This document shows positions 7,173 to 14,585 of a stretch of DNA of 64,000 nt, piece after piece (position 1 is the stretch's first letter; every line of letters begins with the position of its first letter). The notes beneath the pieces are model-generated. The model did not search any database and was not told the origin of the DNA. It saw nothing but the letters and a program-made list of their open reading frames with translations. Source of the stretch: Fibrobacteria bacterium. GTDB taxonomy: Bacteria > Fibrobacterota > Fibrobacteria > UBA11236. A program made the translations under genes and the position numbers. Location of the stretch: NCBI GenBank assembly GCA_025360005.1, contig JANYDA010000065.1, positions 1 to 64,000 on the forward strand, read 5' to 3'.

Positions 7173-8620
7173 GGAGCCTCCTCATTAATCAAACCTTTAC
7201 CCATGGCCAGGCGCAATGCGGCCGCGGATCGTACGTGCTGGTAGCGCGCGGCCAGGACGCCGAACTCGGCGTTGCGCAGGCTTTCCTCCGCGGAGAGCAG
7301 ATCGGTAAGCTGGCCTTTGCCGGCGCGGAAATCCTCCGAGAGCAAGGCTTGCGCCTCCTGGGCGGCGGCCACGGCCTGCTCGGAAGCGGACAGGGCGGTA
7401 TCGGCCGCCTGGTATTCGCGGAAGACGCCGTCCAATTCGATTAGCGCGCCCTTGCGGACCTGGCGGGCCGTAAGCCCCAGGCTGCGCGCATCGGACTGGA
7501 TCTGTTTGGCTTGCGAGGAGAGCGCGAAACCGTCGAAGAGCGGCCAGTTGAGCCCGATGCCTACCTGCCATTCGCGGTTGTCGTTGATCTCCTTCAGTTG
7601 GTTCAGCTTGTATGCCAACACGCCCACCTTGCCTTGCGCGCTCAGGGCCGGCAGGTACTGCATCTTGAGATAACGCGCCTGGCCTTCCAGGGATTGCCGC
7701 TGCAGTTCCATCGATTGGATATCGGCGCGCTCCCCGATCATGGCGTCCAGGGCCTGGCTGTCCGGGAGCGATTTGATAGGTTCCATGGGAATATGCGTCG
7801 CCGTGTCCAGGTCCAAGGGAGAGGTCAAAGGCCTTCCCATCAAGCGGTTCAGGGCCATGCGCGCCGCTTCCGCATCCTTCTCGGCGCGGATGCGCTGCGG
7901 CTCCAGGGATTTGAGGGCGGTGACGGCCAACAGCACAATGGAGCGCTGACCCGCTCCCATCTTGAAATTGCTTTCCAGGAAGTTCACCGTTTCCGTCTGC
8001 CGCTTGAGCGCGGACTCCAAGGTGGCCAGGCGCGCCTGCGAGGTCACGGCGCCGTAATAGGCGTCAAGCGTTTTCAATTGCAACTCCTGCACGGAGCGGC
8101 GGCGGGAAGCCCTGTCCGCGCGGTCCTGGATATTGGCGGTATGGATGGCCTGGCCCAAACGTCCGAAGGAGAACAGGGATTGATCGGCCTGGATGCCGTA
8201 GGAGAAACGGTTCTGGGCGATGTTGATCACCGCCGGGCCGGCGTCTTTGGGAGTATGATCGACTGGCACGACCAAGCTTCCATCGGCCAGGGTATCGACC
8301 TTGAGATCGCCGCCGGTGTTCTTCACATAGGTATCGGCCGCCTTGAATCCCAGGGAGGACAGATCGAAGGGCGAAGCGCCGCGGCCCGCATTGGCGTAGG
8401 CGGAGATGTGCGGATAAGCGCTGGCCCAAGCCTGCGCCTTGACGGCGTCGAAGCGGTTTTCCTTCTCCTTGAGGATGAGGGCTTCCTCGCTTTTGGCAAG
8501 CGTTTCCCGGATGGCTTGCTCCAAAGTGAGCGGCTCCGCCCGGAGGGGAACCGCCATGCTGGCGCAAACCGCCAAGGCGGCGATGGCGTGTATGCGGATG
8601 GATTGGCTGCTAGTTGGCAT
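7169..8620 (-). CDS. TolC-family outer-membrane efflux channel (483 aa)
   Basis: The protein has a signal peptide (to about AVPLRAEP) and two homologous halves with the long helical hairpins of TolC, each starting with an EAL/TLEQAI-like segment (LTLEQAIRETLAKSEEALI near residue 33). Length fits the family. I chose ATG 8620 over the longer frame because it gives a clean signal peptide. Its first 11 bases overlap the end of tetR, and its stop overlaps the MFP start, so it sits in the middle of a four-gene operon. It would open the outer membrane for the RND pump. The substrate is not visible from sequence. Confidence 0.92.
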   Translation of the reverse strand: MPTSSQSIRIHAIAALAVCASMAVPLRAEPLTLEQAIRETLAKSEEALILKEKENRFDAVKAQAWASAYPHISAYANAGRGASPFDLSSLGFKAADTYVKNTGGDLKVDTLADGSLVVPVDHTPKDAGPAVINIAQNRFSYGIQADQSLFSFGRLGQAIHTANIQDRADRASRRRSVQELQLKTLDAYYGAVTSQARLATLESALKRQTETVNFLESNFKMGAGQRSIVLLAVTALKSLEPQRIRAEKDAEAARMALNRLMGRPLTSPLDLDTATHIPMEPIKSLPDSQALDAMIGERADIQSMELQRQSLEGQARYLKMQYLPALSAQGKVGVLAYKLNQLKEINDNREWQVGIGLNWPLFDGFALSSQAKQIQSDARSLGLTARQVRKGALIELDGVFREYQAADTALSASEQAVAAAQEAQALLSEDFRAGKGQLTDLLSAEESLRNAEFGVLAARYQHVRSAAALRLAMGKGLINEEAP

Positions 8621-9236
8621 GGTATTCCGCCCTGGCTTTATCGGTGAGCAAGCCCTCGAACAACACCTTGCAGATGGTGTCGTACACATGCGACGGCTTG
8701 AAGGGGAGCCCGGAAAGGACTTCCGGGTTGAGGATGTCCCGCACTACGTGCGAATAGATGAGGATGAACAGGCGCTCGTCCACGTCTTTGCGGAATTGGC
8801 CCTTCTGGCGGCCTTCCTTGATCAAGGTCCCGAAATCGGTTTCGATATTCTTCTGGCGATGCTCTTCCACCTGTTTCCAGATTTCCGGGGCGTTGCGGCG
8901 CAAATCATGCACCAGCGACTCGCTCATCTCGCTGAAGATGCCGGTGACATAGCTCATGGTGAGTTTGAGCCGTTCCAGCGGCGACAGCTCGCGGCGATGG
9001 CAAATGGCTTTCAGCTCGGAATCGCACTCTTCCATATGGGCGGAGGTGACTTCTGCCAGCAGATCTTCCTTGCTCGGAAAATAGCGGTAGAGCGTCTTCT
9101 TGCTCATGCCCAAGGCCTCGGCCGCTTCGTCCATGGTCACCTTGCTGAAGCCATAGCGGAAGAACAGGCCGCGCGCCTCCCTCAGGATCCGCTTCTTGAC
9201 GTCTTCGTCGAGCCTGGTTTCGGTTTGGATGCGCAT
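8610..9236 (-). CDS. TetR-family repressor of the efflux operon (208 aa)
   Basis: Residues about 12-60 are a TetR DNA-binding domain with the recognition segment AAEALGMSKKTLYRYFPSKE. The remaining helical domain would bind an inducer. ATG 9236 was chosen since it gives the normal TetR length; the frame runs on to 9368 but would swallow the promoter. The gene overlaps tolC by 11 bases and leads the operon, so it most likely represses the pump, itself included, through the inverted repeat at 9244-9271. This is the usual local arrangement for TetR-controlled RND pumps. The inducer is unknown. Confidence 0.92.
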   Translation of the reverse strand: MRIQTETRLDEDVKKRILREARGLFFRYGFSKVTMDEAAEALGMSKKTLYRYFPSKEDLLAEVTSAHMEECDSELKAICHRRELSPLERLKLTMSYVTGIFSEMSESLVHDLRRNAPEIWKQVEEHRQKNIETDFGTLIKEGRQKGQFRKDVDERLFILIYSHVVRDILNPEVLSGLPFKPSHVYDTICKVLFEGLLTDKARAEYHAN

Positions 9237-9243
9237 AAACTGC

Positions 9244-9300
9244 GGAAACTCTCTTGGTGTTGTAAGTTTCCATAATAATCGGCGCGCGGGGTCTTGTCTA
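9244..9300 (-). promoter_or_regulatory. tetR-efflux promoter with operator
   Basis: On the minus strand TAGACA (9295-9300), a 17-base spacer and TATTAT (9272-9277) form a strong sigma-70 promoter, each box 5 of 6 to consensus. The inverted repeat GGAAACT...AGTTTCC (9244-9271, arms of 7, spacer 14) covers the start point and first bases of the transcript, fitting TetR autorepression. Confidence 0.7.
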
Positions 9301-9307
9301 GGGGGGG

Positions 9308-9321
9308 CGGAAACATTTCCG
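9308..9321. promoter_or_regulatory. Second palindrome upstream of the efflux promoter
   Basis: CGGAAA-CA-TTTCCG has two 6-base arms and sits just upstream of the -35 box. It shares the GGAAAC core with the repeat at 9244, so it may be a second TetR site, or an operator for the divergent plus-strand module. Confidence 0.4.
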
Positions 9322-9508
9322 GATCGCCGGGGACATAGATAGTAAAGCCGCAAATGGGAGTCATCCACTGACTGAATGGTAAGTGGGCCCGGTCCGGAAA
9401 GCGGGAAAACTGGAAAAGCGGAATAAAGAAAAGCAAACCGATCCGGCCGGAAGACGTACTTTCTACTTCAGTTATACCAATCGATCCTACTTCCATGAAA
9501 GGGAACCC

Positions 9509-9838
9509 ATGTCCAGCTATTACCTGTCCGAAGACCTAGCCCGCTTCGGCGATATGGCGCAAGCCAGCCCGAAATTGTTCGATCATTTCATGAAGTGGTA
9601 CGCCACCACCATGGAACCGGGCGCCTTGGACGCGCGTACCAAGAAGCTGATCGCCTTGGCCGTTTCCTTCGCCATCCAGGAGCCCTACTGCATAGACTCG
9701 TATTCCTCTTCCTGCGCGGACGCGGGCGTTTCCCCGGAAGAAATGGCGGAAGCGGTGAACGTAGCCGCCGCCATCCGCGGGGGCGGGACCATCGCCCATT
9801 GGGTGCAGGCGGGAAACACCCTGGCCCGCAAGGGCTGA
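9509..9838 (+). CDS. Carboxymuconolactone decarboxylase / peroxidase-like protein (109 aa)
   Basis: The short all-helical protein matches the AhpD/CMD fold and in detail the arsenosugar-associated peroxidase-like group (YYLSEDLARFG near the start, LIALAVSFAIQ, then PYCIDSYSSSC, and VNVAAAIRGGG). The usual CxxC is altered: the first cysteine is Glu58 and the surviving ones are Cys61 and Cys69, so a classic CxxC redox pair is absent. Start at 9509 with AAAGGGAA upstream. It is the first gene of a tight module with the FAD, radical SAM and phosphoesterase-like genes and probably serves the same pathway. Family placement rests on recall of the motif pattern; enzymatic activity is not known. Confidence 0.8.
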   Translation: MSSYYLSEDLARFGDMAQASPKLFDHFMKWYATTMEPGALDARTKKLIALAVSFAIQEPYCIDSYSSSCADAGVSPEEMAEAVNVAAAIRGGGTIAHWVQAGNTLARKG

Positions 9839-9854
9839 GGCGCGCGGCTCCGGC

Positions 9855-11078
9855 ATGGATACTATGCGCAAGCGCCTGGTCGTGATCGGCGCGGGTCCCA
9901 TGGGCTTGTACGCGGCCTTCGCGGCCGCGCAGCGAAATCTGGAGGTAACCGTCCTGGAACGGGATCGTATCGGGGAATCCCTCCTCAGCTGGGGATCGAC
10001 CCGTTTCTTTTCGCCTTTGGAAATGAACGTCCCGGCATGGGTGCGCGCGGCTTTGCCCGGACTTCCCTCCGGTGATGCGCTGCTGACGGGCCCGGAAATG
10101 GTGGAGCGCGTCCTGCTTCCCTTGTCGCGCCATCCGCTCGTGAACGATAAAATCAGAACGCGCCACCGGGTGCGGGGAATCGCGCGCGCGGGACTGTCGC
10201 GCGAGGATTTCCCCGCGCATCCCGTGCGGCATGAGAAGGCATTCCGCATCCTGGTGGAAACGCGGGAACCTTTTCCGGCGGAAACGGCGGCGGGCGGCGC
10301 CGCGCCGAACGTCATGCCGGGCGGGGAATACCTGTTGGATGCCGACTTCGTATTCGACGCCACCGGCGGTTACCGCCTCGGCAACGGAATGGGAAGCGGA
10401 GGATTGATGGCCCCGGGAGAAAGCGCTTCGGGACCTGCCGTCATCCGGCGCCTGGGCGATATGGAAGCCGCGTTGCAAGCCATGCGGGGCGGACGCATCC
10501 TGCTGCTGGGGCACGGCCACTCCGCCGCGCACGCCCTGCTGGCCCTCCGGGACGCCTCCCAAGGTAACCGAGAGGTTTCCGTAACCTGGGCGTTTCGATC
10601 CAGGAACATGCGCCCTTTCCGGGAGACCCCCGACGATCCGCTTCCGGGCCGGGCCGCCATAACCGCTCCGGCCAATGCCTTGGCCGCCGCGCCCCCCGCC
10701 TTCCTGGACATCCGGCGCGGGGCGGCGCTGGCCGCCTTGGAGAAATCCGGTTCCCGGCTCAAGGCGCGCTTCGGCGCGGGCGATCCCGTCGAGGTGGACG
10801 CCGTTTTCGCCTTCACCGGGTATCGGCCCGATCTGTCCTTCCTTTCGGAATTGGCTTTGGACCTGGCGCCGGCCACCCAGGGCACGCGCAAGCTGCATGC
10901 CCTCCTCTCCGGCGCCGCCGATTGCCTGTCCGTGCCCGCGCCGGCCGCGGGCGATCTGGAATCCGGAGAACCGGGCTTTTTCCTGTTGGGGGCCAAAAGC
11001 TACGGCCGTTCCAACACGTTCCTGTTGCGGGACGGCATCCTCCAATTGGAAATGATCCTCAAGCATGCCGTTGGATGA
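9855..11078 (+). CDS. FAD/NAD(P)-dependent oxidoreductase (407 aa)
   Basis: There are two nucleotide-binding motifs. The FAD motif VVIGAGPMGLYAA places the GxGxxG at residues 12-17, with an acidic end of the second strand at LERD. A second GxGxS motif (LLLGHGHSAAH) lies near residue 215 and would bind NAD(P)H. A later FTGYRPD segment is like those that close the FAD site in pyridine-nucleotide disulfide-type monooxygenases and reductases. No CxxC disulfide motif follows the first motif, so it is not a thioredoxin reductase. Overlap of 14 bases with the radical SAM gene argues for one operon. It resembles flavoproteins of the FMO type more than metal reductases; substrate unknown. Confidence 0.8.
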   Translation: MDTMRKRLVVIGAGPMGLYAAFAAAQRNLEVTVLERDRIGESLLSWGSTRFFSPLEMNVPAWVRAALPGLPSGDALLTGPEMVERVLLPLSRHPLVNDKIRTRHRVRGIARAGLSREDFPAHPVRHEKAFRILVETREPFPAETAAGGAAPNVMPGGEYLLDADFVFDATGGYRLGNGMGSGGLMAPGESASGPAVIRRLGDMEAALQAMRGGRILLLGHGHSAAHALLALRDASQGNREVSVTWAFRSRNMRPFRETPDDPLPGRAAITAPANALAAAPPAFLDIRRGAALAALEKSGSRLKARFGAGDPVEVDAVFAFTGYRPDLSFLSELALDLAPATQGTRKLHALLSGAADCLSVPAPAAGDLESGEPGFFLLGAKSYGRSNTFLLRDGILQLEMILKHAVG

Positions 11079-11967
11079 GACGCCCGGCTGCGCGGCCGCT
11101 GCCGCCACCCGCTACCCGTCCGCCCCCATGCTCGGCCTGGAAACGGTTTGGTTCCAGGTGGCCGGATCGGTTTGCAATTTGGCCTGCGCCCATTGCTTCA
11201 TATCATGCTCGCCTTCCAACCGTACCCATGCCATGCTGGACCTGGCCGCCGTGGAAGCGCATTTGCGGGACGCGGAAGGGTTGGGAGTGCGCGAATATTA
11301 TTTCACCGGGGGCGAACCGTTCCTTAACCCGGAGATCCTCGCCATCCTGGACGCGGCGCTGCGTTACGGCCCTGCTACCGTGCTCACCAACGGCACTTTG
11401 ATCACGGCTAAGCGGGCGCGGGAATTGCGCGCGCTTTCCGACGCATCCTCGTACAGCCTGGACATCCGCCTTTCCCTGGACGGCTTCGACGCGGCCGGCA
11501 ACGACGCCATCCGCGGCGCCGGCACCTTCGCCCGCATCCTGGAAGCCATCGGCAACCTGTCTTCGGCGGGATTGAATCCCGTGATCACGGTAACGGAAGC
11601 CTGCACGGAGGCGGGCGATTCGCGGGGCCGCGGCCGGCTGCTGGAACGGCTGCGCGCGTTGGGGCTGGAAAGGCCGCGCCTGAAGGTGATGCCGTTGCTG
11701 TTGCTGGGGGCGGAAACCGATCGCACCCGCGGATACGCGGCCGGGGAAACCCTGGCGGGCGTGGCGTTGGAGGAGGCCGATGCGGCGGCCCTGCAATGCG
11801 CTTCCGGCCGCATGGTCACGGCCGAAGGCGTGTTCGTCTGTCCCATCCTCATCGATTCCCCGGAGGCGCGCATGGGGGCTACCCTGGCGGAAACGCTGCG
11901 GCCCTTTCCCCTGCGGCACCGCGCCTGCCATACCTGCCACGCCCAGGGCCTCAATTGCCGGACATGA
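11065..11967 (+). CDS. Radical SAM enzyme with C-terminal cysteine cluster (300 aa)
   Basis: The radical SAM CxxxCxxC motif is at C37-C41-C44 in QVAGSVCNLACAHCF, with a further Cys48. The glycine-rich TGGEP motif is at residues 81-85. Near the end there are five more cysteines (C245, C259, C288, C291, C298), enough for an auxiliary Fe-S site, as in SPASM or twitch-containing enzymes. The pattern differs from ArsS (no DUF3641-type ending), so I do not name it ArsS. The start overlaps the FAD gene by 14 bases and its stop (TGA) overlaps the next ATG. It probably modifies or builds a small molecule together with its neighbours. Confidence 0.85.
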   Translation: MPLDETPGCAAAAATRYPSAPMLGLETVWFQVAGSVCNLACAHCFISCSPSNRTHAMLDLAAVEAHLRDAEGLGVREYYFTGGEPFLNPEILAILDAALRYGPATVLTNGTLITAKRARELRALSDASSYSLDIRLSLDGFDAAGNDAIRGAGTFARILEAIGNLSSAGLNPVITVTEACTEAGDSRGRGRLLERLRALGLERPRLKVMPLLLLGAETDRTRGYAAGETLAGVALEEADAAALQCASGRMVTAEGVFVCPILIDSPEARMGATLAETLRPFPLRHRACHTCHAQGLNCRT

Positions 11968-12815
11968 TGGGTAACCCGTATGTTACCCAGGCGGACAGCC
12001 AGGTTGGGGAGTTCCGCCGGGCGGCCTTTTTCGGAGGCGTCTACTCCAACCACCTGGCGCTGGCGGCCGCCCTGAAGCTGGCGCGATCGCTGCGGGTGGA
12101 CGCGGTTTTCGCCCTGGGGGATTTCGGCGCCTTCGGCCCGCATCCGGATAGAAGCGTGGAAATCCTGCGCGGCAACGGCATCATATCCATCCAAGGCAAC
12201 TACGAGGAGGCCCTTTCCCAAGCGGCCGGGGACTGCCGCTGCGGCTACGTGGATCCGCGCGACAACCATTACGCGCGCCTGTCTTTCGACTATACCGCCA
12301 TGAAAACGGCGGCCGGGCATAAGGCCTGGATGGGCACCCTCCCCCGCAACTTGCGCATGACCCTGGGCGGGCAACGCGTCTTGTGCTGCCATGGATCGCC
12401 GCGCCGCATCAATGAATTCCTGTGGGCCAGCTCCACCTCGGACGCGTTCCTACGCAAGCTTTTGGACGATTACCAGGCCGATTTGCTCCTCTGCACGCAT
12501 ACCGGCCTGCATTGGTCGCGGTTCTTGCCGGCGGAAGGAAACGGCGGACGTTCCGCCCGCGGCATAATCAATGTGGGCGCGTTGGGGCGGCCCGCCAACA
12601 ACGGCCGCACGGAGGTCTGGTTCGCGGTGGTGGAAAGGGCGTCCGGGGAAACCAAGGTCGAGTTCGTACCGGTAGCCTATGACCATGCCAAGCTGGCCTC
12701 AGAGATGGCCGACGAGGGGCTGCCGCCGGAATTCCGCGCGACCATCCTGACCGGTTGGTGGACCACCTGCCTGGAAATCCTGCCTGCCAAGGAACGCGCG
12801 GCCGGAAAGTTTTAA
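11964..12815 (+). CDS. Metallophosphoesterase-like protein with altered metal motifs (283 aa)
   Basis: The fold pattern is that of the calcineurin-like YfcE group: LGDFGAFGPHPD, GNYEEALS, HGSPRRIN and CTHTGLHW correspond to its motifs 2 to 5. However motif 1, normally D-x-H, reads GGVYSN, and the GNHD motif is GNYE, so several metal ligands are changed. Two other blocks look conserved in the family as I recall it: CRCGYVDPRDN, and LTGWWTTCLEILPAKER at the carboxyl end. It starts by ATGA overlap with the radical SAM gene (an ATG also at 11967). It may bind metal in a different way or act as a binding subunit. Role in the module is not known. Confidence 0.7.
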   Translation: MMGNPYVTQADSQVGEFRRAAFFGGVYSNHLALAAALKLARSLRVDAVFALGDFGAFGPHPDRSVEILRGNGIISIQGNYEEALSQAAGDCRCGYVDPRDNHYARLSFDYTAMKTAAGHKAWMGTLPRNLRMTLGGQRVLCCHGSPRRINEFLWASSTSDAFLRKLLDDYQADLLLCTHTGLHWSRFLPAEGNGGRSARGIINVGALGRPANNGRTEVWFAVVERASGETKVEFVPVAYDHAKLASEMADEGLPPEFRATILTGWWTTCLEILPAKERAAGKF

Positions 12816-12850
12816 TTTTAAACCGCTCCCGCGGGAGGAAAGGAGATGTC

Positions 12851-13501
12851 ATGAACATAGCGATATTGGGGACCGGAATGGTGGGTTCCACCATCGGCGG
12901 CAAAATGAGCCAATTGGGCCACAAGGTCAAGATGGGCTCGCGCACGGCGGGCAATGAGAAAGCGGCGGCCTGGGCGCAAGCGGCGGGCGCCGGCGCTTCG
13001 CAAGGCACTTTCGCGGAGGCGGCCGCTTTCGGCGAGATGGTTTTCAATTGCACGTCCGGGACGGGATCGTTGTCCGCCCTCGCCATGGCCGGCGCGGCAA
13101 ACCTCGACGGCAAGATCATCATCGACATTTCCAACCCGCTGGACTTCTCCAAGGGTATGCCGCCCACTTTAGGCATATGCAATACCGATTCGGTGGGCGA
13201 GCAGATCCAGACGGCGTTTCCGGGCGCCAAGGTGGTCAAGACCCTGAACACCACCAATGCCCTGCTGATGGTGAACCCGGCGCAATTGGCGGGCGGCGAT
13301 CATACCATGTTCATGTGCGGCAACGACGCGGAGGCCAAGGCCAAGGTGCTCGATCTTTTGAAGAACGGTTTCGGGTGGAGGGACGTGGTGGACCTGGGCG
13401 ATATCACCGCCGCGCGCGGGCAGGAGATGATACTTCCCATCTGGCTGCGGCTGTGGGGCGCGCTCAAGACGCCGAACTTCAATTTCAAGATCACGCGCTA
13501 A
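12851..13501 (+). CDS. NAD(P)-binding F420-reductase-like protein (216 aa)
   Basis: A Rossmann motif (MNIAILGTGMVGSTIGGK) opens the protein, with a conserved SR at residues 29-30 that often selects NADP. NTDSVGEQIQ and KTLNTTNALLM are as in the F420H2:NADP-type/YqeC-like reductases, sometimes called NADP oxidoreductase coenzyme F420-dependent. There is no sign elsewhere in the window of F420 synthesis, so the name describes the fold only. AAAGGAGA at 12838-12845 is a strong ribosome-binding site. It is 35 bases behind the phosphoesterase-like gene and may be the last gene of that operon or a separate passenger. Confidence 0.75.
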   Translation: MNIAILGTGMVGSTIGGKMSQLGHKVKMGSRTAGNEKAAAWAQAAGAGASQGTFAEAAAFGEMVFNCTSGTGSLSALAMAGAANLDGKIIIDISNPLDFSKGMPPTLGICNTDSVGEQIQTAFPGAKVVKTLNTTNALLMVNPAQLAGGDHTMFMCGNDAEAKAKVLDLLKNGFGWRDVVDLGDITAARGQEMILPIWLRLWGALKTPNFNFKITR

Positions 13502-13534
13502 GGTTTCCCGGGAAGCGGGCAATCCTTCGCGCGC

Positions 13535-14164
13535 CTATTTCTTGTATTTCCACATGCGCGGTTTGCCTTCCGCCATCCACTCCACGGCCGTGGCCAGGCG
13601 GCTGTCCCGGGTGGCATCCGTCTTGGCTTCCTTGATCCATTCCACGTATTCCCGTTTATGGCTGGGGGCTAAAGCCTGGAAGCAGGCCCAGGCCCGCTTG
13701 TCCTTTTTCACCGCCGCCAGGAAATACTTGGGCGTTTCCAACGGCGGTTTGGGTTTGGCGTTCTTGCCGCGCGTGGGGGATTTCACGCCCTCATCGGTCA
13801 AGCGCATGGCGGTTTTGATATAACCGAGCATGGCCTTATCGCCGGGCAAATCCTTCCGCGAGGTGAGCTTGCCGAATTGGCCCATCCCATCTTCCGCCTT
13901 GGGGGCGCCCGCTTTCGCTGCGGCCTTGGCCGCGTCCACCACCAGGGAGCCTTTCCAGAATCCGAATACGGCATGGGCCTTGAAGGCCGCCATGTGGCAG
14001 AGGATCTCCCCCTTGTACAGGAACGCGGGCATGCCCCACTTGATGGCCTCCTCCGCGTCCGGACAGCCGGTATGCACCAGTTTCCGGAGATGGGCGAGGA
14101 TGGGTTTGGCGAAATCGGCGGACTTGTCTATGAAGGCGTCTATGCGGGGATCCGTTATACCCAT
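13535..14164 (-). CDS. YdeI/DUF1801 domain protein (209 aa)
   Basis: The first 110 residues resemble the YdhG/DUF1801 fold (PILAHLRKLVHTGCPDAEE, KWGMPAFLYKG, FGFWKG). The last part has the YdeI-type ending (PLETPKYFLAAVKKD, FQALAPSHKREYVEWI, RLATAVEWMAEGK). This two-part layout is typical of YdeI/OmpD-associated proteins, whose role remains poorly defined. ATG 14164 was picked over the longer frame because it opens the conserved domain. It is cytoplasmic and follows the small lipoprotein gene on the minus strand by 11 bases. Confidence 0.8.
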   Translation of the reverse strand: MGITDPRIDAFIDKSADFAKPILAHLRKLVHTGCPDAEEAIKWGMPAFLYKGEILCHMAAFKAHAVFGFWKGSLVVDAAKAAAKAGAPKAEDGMGQFGKLTSRKDLPGDKAMLGYIKTAMRLTDEGVKSPTRGKNAKPKPPLETPKYFLAAVKKDKRAWACFQALAPSHKREYVEWIKEAKTDATRDSRLATAVEWMAEGKPRMWKYKK

Positions 14165-14175
14165 GTCGCTCCCGG

Positions 14176-14583
14176 TTATTGCAACTCGTTTTTCTTGATG
14201 CGGAAATGCAGGCCGTTCTCCATATAGAGTACGCCTTCCTTGATCGGCAGGTAGCCGGCGGGGAAATGCTCCTTGAAGGAATCCGCCAGGAACCATACCG
14301 TATCATGGACGTAACGGTAACCGCCCTGCGCCTTGAGGTTCTCCTTGACCACCACGAATCCGTATTCGGCCTGCCCGTCCCGGTACAGCCGGATGAATTC
14401 ATTGCCGACCGGGGCGTTGCGCTCGGCTACCAGCACGGGGCTACCTTTGCATCCCGCCAGCAAGGAAAACGCGGCCGTCAGCATCGCCAGCCGGAACGCG
14501 AGGGACGTATGGATGAGCTGGGACCATTGAGCCCGCGTGGCCGCAAAGGCCTCGCGCAATCCGTGCACTTTCACCTGGGCCAT
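14176..14583 (-). CDS. Small lipoprotein with a tautomerase-like N-terminal extension (135 aa)
   Basis: From Met34 on the product is a small lipoprotein: MLTAAFSLLAGC gives a lipobox with Cys45, then an exported domain of about 90 residues (FIRLYRDGQAEYGF, YRYVHDTVWFLADSFKEHF). The first 33 residues (MAQVKVHGLREAFAATRAQW, then SQLIHTSL) closely match the start of tautomerase-family enzymes, which have nothing to do with lipoproteins. It seems a tautomerase gene lost its body and its front became fused to the lipoprotein frame. An internal ATG at 14484 could serve as the actual start but has no good ribosome-binding site. The exported part is of no recognised family. Confidence 0.55.
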   Translation of the reverse strand: MAQVKVHGLREAFAATRAQWSQLIHTSLAFRLAMLTAAFSLLAGCKGSPVLVAERNAPVGNEFIRLYRDGQAEYGFVVVKENLKAQGGYRYVHDTVWFLADSFKEHFPAGYLPIKEGVLYMENGLHFRIKKNELQ

Positions 14584-14585
14584 GG

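Noticed and set aside
8620-8689. Longer amino-terminal extension of the TolC-like protein
   Set aside because: The extra 23 residues precede a good signal peptide and lie inside tetR.
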